From contig JAWSVC010000011.1 in NCBI GenBank assembly GCA_033852075.1, positions 25,848 through 89,847 of the forward strand: a stretch of 64,000 nt of DNA, in the 5' to 3' direction. A program made the translations under genes and the position numbers. This document shows, in pieces, positions 8,049 to 15,756 of the stretch. The notes under the pieces are model-generated. The model was not told the DNA's origin and made no database searches. It saw nothing but the letters and a program-made list of their open reading frames with translations. The first letter of the stretch is position 1. Each line of letters opens with the position of its first letter. The stretch is from QZLE01 sp033852075 (GTDB lineage Bacteria > Pseudomonadota > Gammaproteobacteria > QZLD01).

Positions 8049-8459
8049 ATGGAAAACCGTATATTAGTTGACACGAATTTTTCTCAGATAGAGATAGTTG
8101 ATAACTATCTCATTGTGACTGTTAATGAAGGTCATAATCTCGGAGAAAAAGAACTTTCTAATATCCAAGAAATTGCCAATATTCATATTAAAGGTGAAAT
8201 GGGATATATTTCACATCATTTGCACGATTATTCAATATCTCCAGTTGATGTGGTTAATTTTATTCTAAATAACAAAAGACTTAATCATATTGCTTATGTT
8301 TCAACAGAAGGTGATCATAAAAGCAGACTTATGGTTTTGTTACGCCTAATTCCGTCATCTGTAAAATTTAGAACTTTTAAAACTATGGAAGCTGCTATTT
8401 ATTGGATGGAAGAGAGTCTTAATCCTGCTAATGAATTAAGTAATCTGGATACTTATTGA
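8049..8459 (+). CDS. STAS/SpoIIAA-like small cytoplasmic protein
   Basis: The 136-residue protein has no signal peptide or membrane segment. Its pattern of short beta strands and helices, with a conserved stretch at MGYISHHLHDYSISPVDVVN and a final helix EAAIYWMEESL, resembles STAS or SpoIIAA-like domains that act as small regulatory or lipid-binding modules. An AAGGA lies about 12 nt before the ATG, somewhat far. A broken tandem relative sits just upstream. The fold assignment is tentative and no partner gene is obvious nearby. Confidence 0.6.
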   Translation: MENRILVDTNFSQIEIVDNYLIVTVNEGHNLGEKELSNIQEIANIHIKGEMGYISHHLHDYSISPVDVVNFILNNKRLNHIAYVSTEGDHKSRLMVLLRLIPSSVKFRTFKTMEAAIYWMEESLNPANELSNLDTY

Positions 8460-8490
8460 GTAATATAAATTAAATACGATGCGAATAAAA

Positions 8491-8518
8491 ACAAAGAGGG
8501 CTAAAAAGCCCTCTTTGT
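8491..8518. terminator. bidirectional intrinsic terminator
   Basis: An 11-bp stem (ACAAAGAGGGC with GCCCTCTTTGT) around a 6-nt loop lies between the convergent STAS-like gene and the thiolase gene. It could stop transcripts from both sides, though the T-run on either side is only the stem's own A/T pairs. Confidence 0.7.
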
Positions 8519-8554
8519 ATATACTCTTGTATCAGAGTCAGATTAAGAAAGATC

Positions 8555-9754
8555 TTATTCTGGCTTTTTAACAATAAGGGTTGTACCCATACCGCCACCG
8601 ATACAAAGTGAAGCAAGACCTGTTTTAGCGTCAGTTTTTTGCATTTCGTGAAGTAGAGTAGTAAGGATACGAGCACCTGAAGAACCGATTGGGTGACCAA
8701 GAGCGATAGCACCACCGTTAACATTAACTTTGTCCATGTCTACTTTGCCAACGCCTTCTTTTTCAAGACCTTTAACAACAGCGATAGACTGAGCAGCAAA
8801 TGCTTCGTTAAGTTCGAATAGATCGATATCGTCAAGAGATAGGCCAGATCTTTCAAGAGCAATCTTGATTGAAGGAACAGGGCCATAACCCATGATTTCT
8901 GGAGCACAACCGCCTGTACCGTAATCAACGATTTCAGCAAGGATTGGAGCACCAATTTCTTTAGCTTTAGCTTCGCTCATTACAACGATTGCAGCAGCAC
9001 CGTCGTTAATACCAGAAGCGTTACCTGCAGTTACACTGCCGTCTTTTTTGAATGCAGGTCTTAATTTAGCAAGACCTTCTGCAGATGCATTTGGATTGTA
9101 GTGTTCGTCTGTATCAACGATAGTATCGCCTTTGCGACCTTTGATAACAACAGGAACGATTTCGTCTTTGAACTTGCCGCCTTCGATAGCTGCTTTAGCT
9201 TTTTGCTGAGAGCTAAGAGCAAAAGCGTCTTGCTCTTCACGAGTGATGTCGAATTGGTCAACTAGGTTCTCAGCAGTGATACCCATGTGGTAACCGTTGA
9301 ATACTTCAGTAAGACCAGTGTAAACCATCTCGTCGATCATTTTAGCATCGCCCATTCTTGCGCCCATTCTCATTTTAGGTACGCAATATGGAGCCATAGT
9401 CATGTTTTCCAGACCACCAGCAACGATAATATCAGCGTCACCTGCTTTAATAAGTTGAGCAGCAAGAGAAACTGAACGTAGACCAGAACCACATACGATG
9501 TTTAGAGTCATACCAGGAACAGTATCAGGAATTCCAGCGTGAATAGCTACCTGACGAGCAACGTTTTGACCTTGACCAGCTTGAAGAACGCAACCAAGTA
9601 CAACTTCGTTTACGTCTTTTGGCTCGATTTTAGATCTTGAGATAGCTTCTTTAACTGCTGTAGTACCTAGCTCAACAGCAGAAACTTTTGTGAAAGAACC
9701 TTGGAATGCACCGATCGCAGTTCTAGCTGCAGCGGTAATCACTACTTTAGTCAT
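8555..9754 (-). CDS. atoB: acetyl-CoA C-acetyltransferase (thiolase)
   Basis: The 399-residue protein is a full-length degradative/biosynthetic thiolase that condenses or cleaves acetoacetyl-CoA. The nucleophilic Cys is at 88 (NIVCGSGLRS), the catalytic His at 354 (GHPIGSSG) and the second Cys at 384 (CIGGGMG). An AAGGAG ribosome binding site precedes the ATG. It is a single gene with terminators on both sides. The role could be acetoacetyl-CoA supply for polyhydroxyalkanoate or fatty acid turnover. No phaB or phaC is in the window, so phaA or atoB naming is open. Confidence 0.95.
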   Translation of the reverse strand: MTKVVITAAARTAIGAFQGSFTKVSAVELGTTAVKEAISRSKIEPKDVNEVVLGCVLQAGQGQNVARQVAIHAGIPDTVPGMTLNIVCGSGLRSVSLAAQLIKAGDADIIVAGGLENMTMAPYCVPKMRMGARMGDAKMIDEMVYTGLTEVFNGYHMGITAENLVDQFDITREEQDAFALSSQQKAKAAIEGGKFKDEIVPVVIKGRKGDTIVDTDEHYNPNASAEGLAKLRPAFKKDGSVTAGNASGINDGAAAIVVMSEAKAKEIGAPILAEIVDYGTGGCAPEIMGYGPVPSIKIALERSGLSLDDIDLFELNEAFAAQSIAVVKGLEKEGVGKVDMDKVNVNGGAIALGHPIGSSGARILTTLLHEMQKTDAKTGLASLCIGGGMGTTLIVKKPE

Positions 9755-9930
9755 TTAATACTCCTTATTAGTATTAAGTTGCGGGTAATCAAGAAATATC
9801 TTGAATAAAAACAGAGCTAATTTTAATGCGCATTGCCATGGATTAAAAGTCTTTTTGTGAAAAAAAACACGATATTTATGGATTTTTTTAAATTTTCAGT
9901 CTATGTGTGTGTTTTATATTTGTGAAGTAT

Positions 9931-9963
9931 AAAAAAACCGCCATTGTTTGGCGGCTTTTTATT
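9931..9963 (-). terminator. intrinsic terminator of argDF
   Basis: A 6-bp GC-rich stem (CCGCCA with TGGCGG) has A7 on one side and T5 on the other, so it can act in both orientations. It lies 22 nt beyond the argF stop codon on the minus strand. Confidence 0.85.
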
Positions 9964-9984
9964 TATATTATAGAGGCTTACTAG

Positions 9985-10896
9985 TTATTGTTTGCCGCAA
10001 AGCAGGAACTCTATTAATGCTTTTTGAGCGTGCAGGCGGTTTTCCGCTTCGTCCCATACGATACTTTGTTTACCGTCGATAACCGTTGCCGATACTTCTT
10101 CACCGCGGTGAGCAGGTAGGCAATGCATGAATACTGCATCTTTGTCAGCAAGCTCCATAATCTTGTCATCAACTTGATAGTTGGCAAATGCCTTTTCACG
10201 TAAAGCCTGCTCTTCTTCTTGTCCCATGCTGGCCCAAACGTCAGTTACTATCAGGTCAGCACCAGAGGCGGCTTCTTCAGGAGTATTGATTACTTCATAG
10301 CAATCTTTGTAGTCATCCATGATTTTTGCATCTGGCTCGTATCCTTCCGGTGTACAGAGGTTTAATTTAAAACCGAATTGATTGGCGGCAATTATGTAAG
10401 AGTTGGCCATGTTATTGCCATCACCAATCCACGCAACCGTTTTACCTTTAATATCGCCGCGATGTTCATAATAAGTCTGCATGTCTGCAAGTAGCTGGCA
10501 TGGGTGACAAAGATCAGTTAGGCCGTTGATAATAGGAATCTCACTGTATTTTGCCATTGTGGTTACAATGTCATGCGCGAATGTTCTAATCATTACGCAG
10601 TCAAGCATGCCGCTTAACACGCGTGCGGTATCCTCAATTGGTTCGCCGCGTCCAAGCTGGGTATCCCTAGGGGATAGGAAGATCGAGCCTCCACCAAGTT
10701 GAATCATGCCAGCTTCGAAAGAGACTCTGGTTCTGGTTGACGATTTTTCAAAGATCATCCCAAGAACTTTGTTCTTAAGAGGTTCATAAACTTCACCTTT
10801 TTTGGTGATCTCTTTAAGTTCACATGCACGTTTAATAAGATAACTAAGCTCTTCCTGTGTCATGTCCATTAATGTTAAAAAGTGACGTGTGCTCAT
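9985..10896 (-). CDS. argF: ornithine carbamoyltransferase
   Basis: The 303-residue enzyme makes citrulline from ornithine and carbamoyl phosphate in arginine synthesis. The carbamoyl-phosphate binding motif SSTRTR is at 52-57 and the HCLPAHRG ornithine-side motif starts at 258. Length and motifs are those of the anabolic form. It starts 16 nt after argD ends, so the two are an operon read leftward and closed by the terminator at 9931-9963. Confidence 0.97.
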   Translation of the reverse strand: MSTRHFLTLMDMTQEELSYLIKRACELKEITKKGEVYEPLKNKVLGMIFEKSSTRTRVSFEAGMIQLGGGSIFLSPRDTQLGRGEPIEDTARVLSGMLDCVMIRTFAHDIVTTMAKYSEIPIINGLTDLCHPCQLLADMQTYYEHRGDIKGKTVAWIGDGNNMANSYIIAANQFGFKLNLCTPEGYEPDAKIMDDYKDCYEVINTPEEAASGADLIVTDVWASMGQEEEQALREKAFANYQVDDKIMELADKDAVFMHCLPAHRGEEVSATVIDGKQSIVWDEAENRLHAQKALIEFLLCGKQ

Positions 10897-10912
10897 ATTA
10901 GTTTCCTATCTA

Positions 10913-12088
10913 TTATTTTTTAAGGAATTCCTTTATCAGTGTTACGACTTTGTCGACCATTAGCTCGGCATCCTCTTCATTCATATTAATTGGAGGAAGA
11001 AGCCTTATTACGCTGTTTGCAGTTACATTAATAAGTATTCCGCTTTCCAGTCCACGTTTTACAAGATCTGCGCATGGGCGATCTAGTTCTATTCCAAACA
11101 TCATCCCCATGTGACGGATGTTTTTTATTTCTGTTATTCCGGCTAGTTTATCTTTAAAGCTAGACGCTATTTGTGTGCCTAATTTTTCTGCATAAGCATC
11201 TAATTTTTCAGAAACTATGGTCTCTAAAACAGCATTTGCAGCTGAACAAGCTAGGGGGTTACCTCCAAATGTTGAACCATGAGTTCCTGGATACAAAAGA
11301 TTGTTGGCTTTATCGTTAACCACACATGCACCGATGGCCGTGCCGTTGCCAAGACCTTTAGCAAGAGTGAGTACATCAGGAACTATATCTGAGTGCTGGA
11401 AGGCAAAGATTTTGCCTGTGCGCGCAATGCCGGTTTGAATTTCATCTAAGATCAACAGAAGATTGTTTTCATCGCATAGTTCTTTTACTGCTTTAAGGTA
11501 GTTTTTGTCTGGAATATTTATGCCGCCTTCACCCTGAATTGGTTCCAGCATTACAGCTACTACATTTGAATTTTTTTGAATTTCAGTTTTAATGGCATCA
11601 ATATCATTATAATCTACGTGAGTGAAGCCAGATACCATAGGCTCAAAACCAAGTTTGACTTTTTCGTTGCCGGTGGCACTTAGGGTTGCCATGGTGCGGC
11701 CATGGAAGCTTTTGTGAGCAACGATAATGGTTGGCATCTGAATGCCATTTAGGTTGCCAAACATTCTTGCAATCTTGATTGCTGCTTCGTTGGCTTCTGC
11801 TCCTGAGTTGCAGAAGAAGGCTGCATCCATTCCGGATAATTTGCAGATCTTTTCAGCAAGCTGTTCTTGTTGAGGAATTCTGTATAGGTTTGATGTGTGA
11901 ATAACTTCTGCTGCTTGCTTTTGAATTGCAGCGGTTACAGCAGGGTGTGCATGTCCAAGGCCGCAAACCGCAATTCCGGAAAGAGCATCAAGGTATTTGT
12001 TACCTTGCTCATCCCAAAGCCAAGAACCTTCACCTTTAGTAAAGGCAACTTCTTGTCTGCTATATGTGGGTATCAAAAATTCTGTCAT
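10913..12088 (-). CDS. argD: acetylornithine aminotransferase
   Basis: The PLP enzyme converts N-acetylglutamate semialdehyde to N-acetylornithine and often also acts as succinyldiaminopimelate aminotransferase. I start it at the ATG at 12088 (MTEFLIPTYSRQEV), giving 391 residues, the usual length. The frame runs 14 codons further upstream to 12130 but into the leader hairpin. Visible motifs are CNSGAEANEAAIKIAR, HGRTMATLSATG, DEIQTGIARTG and TLAKGLGNG with the Schiff-base Lys. It is the first gene of argDF. Confidence 0.96.
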   Translation of the reverse strand: MTEFLIPTYSRQEVAFTKGEGSWLWDEQGNKYLDALSGIAVCGLGHAHPAVTAAIQKQAAEVIHTSNLYRIPQQEQLAEKICKLSGMDAAFFCNSGAEANEAAIKIARMFGNLNGIQMPTIIVAHKSFHGRTMATLSATGNEKVKLGFEPMVSGFTHVDYNDIDAIKTEIQKNSNVVAVMLEPIQGEGGINIPDKNYLKAVKELCDENNLLLILDEIQTGIARTGKIFAFQHSDIVPDVLTLAKGLGNGTAIGACVVNDKANNLLYPGTHGSTFGGNPLACSAANAVLETIVSEKLDAYAEKLGTQIASSFKDKLAGITEIKNIRHMGMMFGIELDRPCADLVKRGLESGILINVTANSVIRLLPPINMNEEDAELMVDKVVTLIKEFLKK

Positions 12089-12117
12089 CAAAGCCACCAA
12101 ACATTTATGAGTGTATA

Positions 12118-12154
12118 GATAAAAATACAAAAGGCAGCCGTGTTACAGGCTGCC
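12118..12154 (-). terminator. intrinsic terminator in front of argD (leader attenuator or rnt terminator)
   Basis: On the minus strand a 7-bp stem GGCAGCC/GGCTGCC with an 8-nt loop is followed by TTTTGTATTTTT. It ends about 30 nt before the argD start. It may end the rnt transcript, or, if the argD promoter lies upstream of it, it would be a leader terminator. I cannot decide between these from sequence. Confidence 0.65.
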
Positions 12155-12287
12155 CTGAAATAAGAGTATATGTGTAACTTGGTTTTCAGGCAAGCCTGAA
12201 AGCTAAGTCAGACTAAGGAAATTAGAAAAGTTGTATTCCATTTCAAACTTGATTGGGAATCTCGACACGATAGTACGACAAGGTTCT

Positions 12288-12436
12288 CTGGATTCCCGCT
12301 TTCGCTCACTACTGTCTGGGGAAAATATTGCTATTTGCTGCAAAGCGCTATTGGGTAATGTTATTAAGGGGGGAAAAGTATTTGAAACTCAAAATACCGT
12401 TCATCCTGAGCGCGAGGCACGAGCAGTCGAAGGGTG
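12288..12436 (+). repeat. 149-bp dispersed repeat, copy A
   Basis: It aligns without gaps over its full length to 63852-64000 and differs at roughly one position in seven by eye. Shared blocks include GGGTAATGTTATTAAGGGG, GTATTTGAAACTCAAAAT, CCGTTCATCCTGAGCGCGAGG and ACGAGCAGTCGAAGGGTG. It begins with half of the CTGGATACCGGC palindromic unit also seen at 19362 and 60586. It encodes nothing. Confidence 0.85.
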
Positions 12437-12488
12437 CTNNAATACCGTTTCATACTTCGACTGCTGCGCGCTCAGTACGAACGGTATT
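12393..12488. repeat. imperfect 45-bp-arm palindrome with two Ns at its centre
   Basis: The left arm runs from AATACCGTTCATCCTGAGCG to AGCAGTCGAAGGGTG; the right arm is its imperfect reverse complement, ending GCGCTCAGTACGAACGGTATT. The Ns at 12439-12440 fall in the loop, which suggests the assembler could not resolve the hairpin. The true centre may be longer. Confidence 0.8.
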
Positions 12489-12576
12489 AATTCCCCGGAC
12501 AACAATGCGCTTTCGCTGAAATGACAAGGATTTTATCAGGGGTAGAATATTGTATGGCGGGCATAGCCCACTGAAA

Positions 12577-13212
12577 TCACTCACTTGGATAGGGGAGTGT
12601 AAAATCGTATGTGTTTACAATCTCACAAAATAGCTTTGCCGTTACTTCTGCATCGTATATGGCAGAGTGAGCATCTTTTGAATTAAATTCAACTCCAGCT
12701 GCATTTAGTGCCTTTGCCAGAACAGTTTGTCCATAAGCCAGTCCAGCTAAAGTAGCAGTATCAAAGGCACTGAATGGATGAAATGGGTTGCGCCTAATTC
12801 CTGCTCGCTCAACAGCAGCGACAAGAAAACTCATATCAAAAAAGGTGTTGTGGGCTACGACTATGGCACGGGTGCAACCGGTATCACGAATTTCCTGACG
12901 AATAGGTTTAAAGATTCTACCTAGTCCTGCTTGTTCATTAACAGCCATTCTAAGTGGATGGAAAGGATCTATTTTGTTGAACTCAAGTGATTTTTTGTCT
13001 AAGTTTGCACCTTCAAATGGTTCTATGTGTACTGAGTGAGTTTTATATGGATATAGTTTGCCGTTGGCATCCATTCGGACAATTACTGCAGCAACTTGTA
13101 ATAGAGCATCAGTTTGCGCATTTAACCCTGCTGTTTCAAGGTCGATAACAACGGGTAAAAAGCCACGAAAACGGCGCGCAATATCAGGATTTGGTATCGA
13201 TTCATCAGTCAT
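12577..13212 (-). CDS. rnt: ribonuclease T
   Basis: The 211-residue DEDD-type 3'-5' exoribonuclease trims the 3' ends of tRNAs and other stable RNAs. The metal-binding residues appear in VIDLETAGL (Asp24, Glu26), in HNTFFDMSFLV and in DAHSAIYDAEVTA. Length and order match RNase T rather than DNA polymerase III epsilon. It is transcribed leftward as a single gene toward argDF, separated from it by repeats and a terminator. Confidence 0.95.
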   Translation of the reverse strand: MTDESIPNPDIARRFRGFLPVVIDLETAGLNAQTDALLQVAAVIVRMDANGKLYPYKTHSVHIEPFEGANLDKKSLEFNKIDPFHPLRMAVNEQAGLGRIFKPIRQEIRDTGCTRAIVVAHNTFFDMSFLVAAVERAGIRRNPFHPFSAFDTATLAGLAYGQTVLAKALNAAGVEFNSKDAHSAIYDAEVTAKLFCEIVNTYDFTLPYPSE

Positions 13213-13359
13213 ACCGCATAGGATATATGATTGACTCCAACAATACTACTGTGAAAGTTAAGTTGCTATTTAGAATTAACAAAAGTAATGTGTTCCATAT
13301 ATTATGGACTGACCGTTATTTCTAATACTTAATAAGTAATGATTTTTATGGAGAAATTT

Positions 13360-13929
13360 ATGGCAACAAAATTTTTTAAGTATTTTATGAGCCTATCGTT
13401 AGTTTTAATTTCAATGTTGATACTAAATGCTTGTGTTGTTAAATCAGACAAACCAATTTCAAATATTACTCCTGATATGCATGATAAGGCTTTGATTGGA
13501 ACTTGGTATTGGAAGGATTCATCTGAAACAGGTTTTATACATATTGGTCTTGAATCTCAAGGACAGTACAAAATCTTAATGGTTGAAACAAATAAAAATG
13601 GCAAAATCGAGTTGAGTGAATATCTTGCTCACACTAGTGAGGTTGGCGCCAATAAGTATCTTAATGTTTTAATCGATTATAAAGAAAAGGATAAAGGTTA
13701 TATATTTGTAAAATACCAAGTCTCAAAGAGTGGATTAGAACTTTTTATCCCCGATTTTTCAGTGCTTGAAGAGGGTATTGAATCACAGGTCCTAAAAGGC
13801 GTTGCTTTAAATACTAAGGAAAGTATAACAAGGATGATTGATTCATCGGAAAAGATTGCAAAATTTATTCTTGAAAATGATAAGAAGTTATATCCGGAAG
13901 GAAAGATATTGCTGCGAGCAAATCTATAA
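13360..13929 (+). CDS. lipoprotein of unknown function
   Basis: The start at 13360 follows GGAG by 5 nt and gives 189 residues. Upstream in-frame ATGs at 13339 and 13348 lack such a site. The signal peptide ends in a lipobox LNAC with Cys at residue 25. The mature domain starts with a GTWYWKDSSETGFIHIGLE pattern and continues with beta strands, as in small lipocalin-like or META-like lipoproteins. I do not recognise a named family. It ends about 8 nt before the 3' end of rnpB on the other strand. Confidence 0.65.
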   Translation: MATKFFKYFMSLSLVLISMLILNACVVKSDKPISNITPDMHDKALIGTWYWKDSSETGFIHIGLESQGQYKILMVETNKNGKIELSEYLAHTSEVGANKYLNVLIDYKEKDKGYIFVKYQVSKSGLELFIPDFSVLEEGIESQVLKGVALNTKESITRMIDSSEKIAKFILENDKKLYPEGKILLRANL

Positions 13930-13936
13930 AAAATAT

Positions 13937-14296
13937 GGAGTCGGCCGATAAGCCGGGTTCTGTCGTGGGCAATCATTCATCTAGTGTGTATGTCACCATA
14001 CACCTCAAGCAACCTACCCGAAAGCCACATGCGGACCACATGTTGTTAGCGCAAGGCTAACCTGCTTCCCTATTTGGTCTTGCTCCGAGTGGGGTTTACC
14101 TAGCCGTTGAATGTTACCACCAACGCGGTGCGCTCTTACCGCACCATTTCACCCTTACCTATGTAAACACAGGCGGTTTATTTTCTGCTGCACTTTCCGT
14201 AGGCTCACGCCCCCCAGGCGTTACCTGGCACTCTGTCCTGCGGAGCCCGGACTTTCCTCCGTAGTCAATGACTAAGGCGATTGCCTGGCCAACTCC
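13937..14296 (-). ncRNA. rnpB: RNase P RNA (M1 RNA), class A
   Basis: Read on the minus strand, the RNA begins GGAGTTGGCCAGGCAATCGCC and ends GGCTTATCGGCCGACTCC. The two ends pair as helix P1. The conserved core elements are present: GAGGAAAGTCCGGGCTCC near the 5' end, AGGGTGAAATGGTGCGGTAAG with CGCACCGC in the middle, and CAGAACCCGGCTTATCGG near the 3' end. The length of about 360 nt is normal for a bacterial type A RNA. It is the catalytic subunit that removes 5' leaders from pre-tRNAs. A run of six T lies just after the 3' end. Confidence 0.97.
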
Positions 14297-14303
14297 GCGG
14301 TGG

Positions 14304-14309
14304 ATTATA
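14304..14309 (-). promoter_or_regulatory. -10 box of rnpB
   Basis: A perfect TATAAT on the minus strand ends 7 nt before the first base of the RNA. The -35 position (about 14327-14332) reads GATCTT, poor against consensus, and overlaps the inverted repeat at 14329-14395. Confidence 0.75.
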
Positions 14310-14319
14310 GCATGGGAAT

Positions 14320-14396
14320 AAGAAAAAAGATCCCTGAGCGTATCCGAAGGGTTCTATATATGTGATTTTTGACCCTTCGGCTACGCTCAGGGATCT
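14320..14396 (-). terminator. repeat-derived intrinsic terminator upstream of rnpB
   Basis: Two 24-nt arms (14329-14352 and 14372-14395) pair with 23 of 24 matches around a 19-nt loop. Read leftward the hairpin is followed by TTTTTTCTT, so it fits an intrinsic terminator for the rsmI/NifX-like operon. Its CCCTGAGCG...CCGAAGGG core is like the palindromic repeat at 12393-12488. Confidence 0.75.
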
Positions 14397-14405
14397 TATA
14401 AACGG

Positions 14406-14765
14406 TTAATAATCACATGCCCCACCGCAGGTAAACATTTTAACTATTGGGGCAAGCTTGTGATTAAGATGGTCATTTGCCGCCTCTTCTATAGTTGTTG
14501 AATTAGCATTAATGCGGAAGATTGGAATGTTTTGCTCTTCAAGATATGTAAGAAGTTTGTAATCGGCGTTTTTACATAATAGAGCCTGAATGTTTTGATT
14601 TTTTAGTTCAGTGATGATTGCTTCTTGTGAATCGGTGGCTGCAGAATAGATGGTAGTTTCATCAATTTGTGTGTCATTGCAGGTAACGATAGCAAAGGAT
14701 TTACCAAACCCAGTATTGATAGATTTATCGGTATTTACTGGTACTGCGATTTTCAATTCAGTCAT
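14406..14765 (-). CDS. NifX/NafY-type (dinitrogenase cofactor-like) domain protein
   Basis: The 119-residue protein opens with LKIAVPVNTDKSINTGFGKS and has the compact alpha/beta pattern of the NifX/NifB C-terminal family (binding of iron-sulfur or Fe-Mo-type clusters). A C-terminal CGGAC motif could bind metal. Its ATG overlaps the rsmI stop codon (ATGA), so the two are translationally coupled. No nitrogenase genes are in the window; stand-alone members are common in non-fixing bacteria and their function is unknown. Confidence 0.75.
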   Translation of the reverse strand: MTELKIAVPVNTDKSINTGFGKSFAIVTCNDTQIDETTIYSAATDSQEAIITELKNQNIQALLCKNADYKLLTYLEEQNIPIFRINANSTTIEEAANDHLNHKLAPIVKMFTCGGACDY

Positions 14766-15610
14766 TTATTTATCTCCAGAGCCAAATTATATAGCTCCTT
14801 CTTTTTCAATCCTGTCAACCTGGCTGTAATGGAAGAAGTTTGTTTTACACCTATCCCTTCATCGAGCAAGGTCTTTATAATGTTTTCTGCCTCAAGTTCT
14901 GTCTTATCTGAAGATTCGGTGGCATTGCCATCCAAAACCACTACAAATTCACCTTTGGTTTGATTTGGGTCTGCTTCTATCCATTCAACCAGCTCTTGCA
15001 ATGGAGCTTTTTTGATGGTTTCAAAGGTTTTTGTGAGTTCACGGGCAATTACCGCAATGCGGGTTTCTCCATATACGGTAAGCATATCTTTTAATGATGC
15101 TACGATACGATGGCTGGATTCCAGAAATACTATAGTTCGTGGTTCTTTTTGTAATGATTCCAGATGTTTTATTCTGGCTCCTTGTTTTGGAGGAAGAAAA
15201 CCTTCATAGATAAAACGGTCGGTTGGTAATCCCGAAACAGATAGAGCCACAATAGGGCTACAGGGACCAGGAATTGGCATAACGGTTAATTGAGCATCTA
15301 GGGCAGCTCTTACCAGGTCAAATCCCGGGTCGTTGATTAAAGGGGTTCCTGCATCAGACACTAAAGCTATATTTTGTCCAGACTGGATACTGTCGATTAT
15401 CTGGGGAACTTTCTTCTCTTCATTATGGTCATGTAAAGCAATCTGTTTTTTATTTATACCGAAATGAGCCAGGAGTTGTCCGGTGCGTCTGGTGTCCTCT
15501 GCTGCAATTAAATCAACAGTGTTGAGGGTATCAATTGCCCGTTGTGATATATCGGCAAGATTGCCTATCGGTGTAGAAACGATAAAAAGGGTTCCGTAAC
15601 TTTGATTCAC
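14762..15610 (-). CDS. rsmI: 16S rRNA (cytidine-1402-2'-O)-methyltransferase
   Basis: The 282-residue SAM-dependent tetrapyrrole-methylase-fold enzyme modifies C1402 in the ribosomal decoding site. Motifs are VSTPIGNLADIS near the start, AAEDTRRTGQLLAHFG, SDAGTPLINDPG and PGPCSPIVALSVSG. It is divergent from lpoA, as in many gammaproteobacteria. The stop codon overlaps the next gene. Confidence 0.96.
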   Translation of the reverse strand: MNQSYGTLFIVSTPIGNLADISQRAIDTLNTVDLIAAEDTRRTGQLLAHFGINKKQIALHDHNEEKKVPQIIDSIQSGQNIALVSDAGTPLINDPGFDLVRAALDAQLTVMPIPGPCSPIVALSVSGLPTDRFIYEGFLPPKQGARIKHLESLQKEPRTIVFLESSHRIVASLKDMLTVYGETRIAVIARELTKTFETIKKAPLQELVEWIEADPNQTKGEFVVVLDGNATESSDKTELEAENIIKTLLDEGIGVKQTSSITARLTGLKKKELYNLALEINK

Positions 15611-15756
15611 TTACAATCTCCAAAAAATGAATGTGCCGAGATTATTTTTCCTATGCCAATGGTGATGTTAGAGAACTATGATGGTAAGATAGCGTCTAAT
15701 TTGTTGGAAACAAATCTCATAAATGGATTTTAACTGAAAATAGAAGCAACTGTAGA

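Larger units (their letters stand above)
12155..12576. other. 422-nt gap between argD leader and rnt filled with repeat sequence
   Basis: The gap holds a short perfect dyad at 12184-12201 (TTTCAGGC, two bases, GCCTGAAA), a 149-bp dispersed repeat (12288-12436), a long palindrome (12393-12488) and a tail ending in a TTTCGCTGAAATGACAAGG motif typical of such repeats. Two open frames crossing it read through the Ns and look non-coding. Confidence 0.7.

Noticed and set aside
12231..12524. Two overlapping open frames across the N gap
   Set aside because: They read through repeat and palindrome sequence with Ns, and have no start signal or family similarity.
14406..14765. Nitrogen fixation gene cluster suggested by the NifX-like gene
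   Set aside because: No nif genes nearby; the gene is coupled to rsmI, and stand-alone NifX-like proteins occur in non-fixers.
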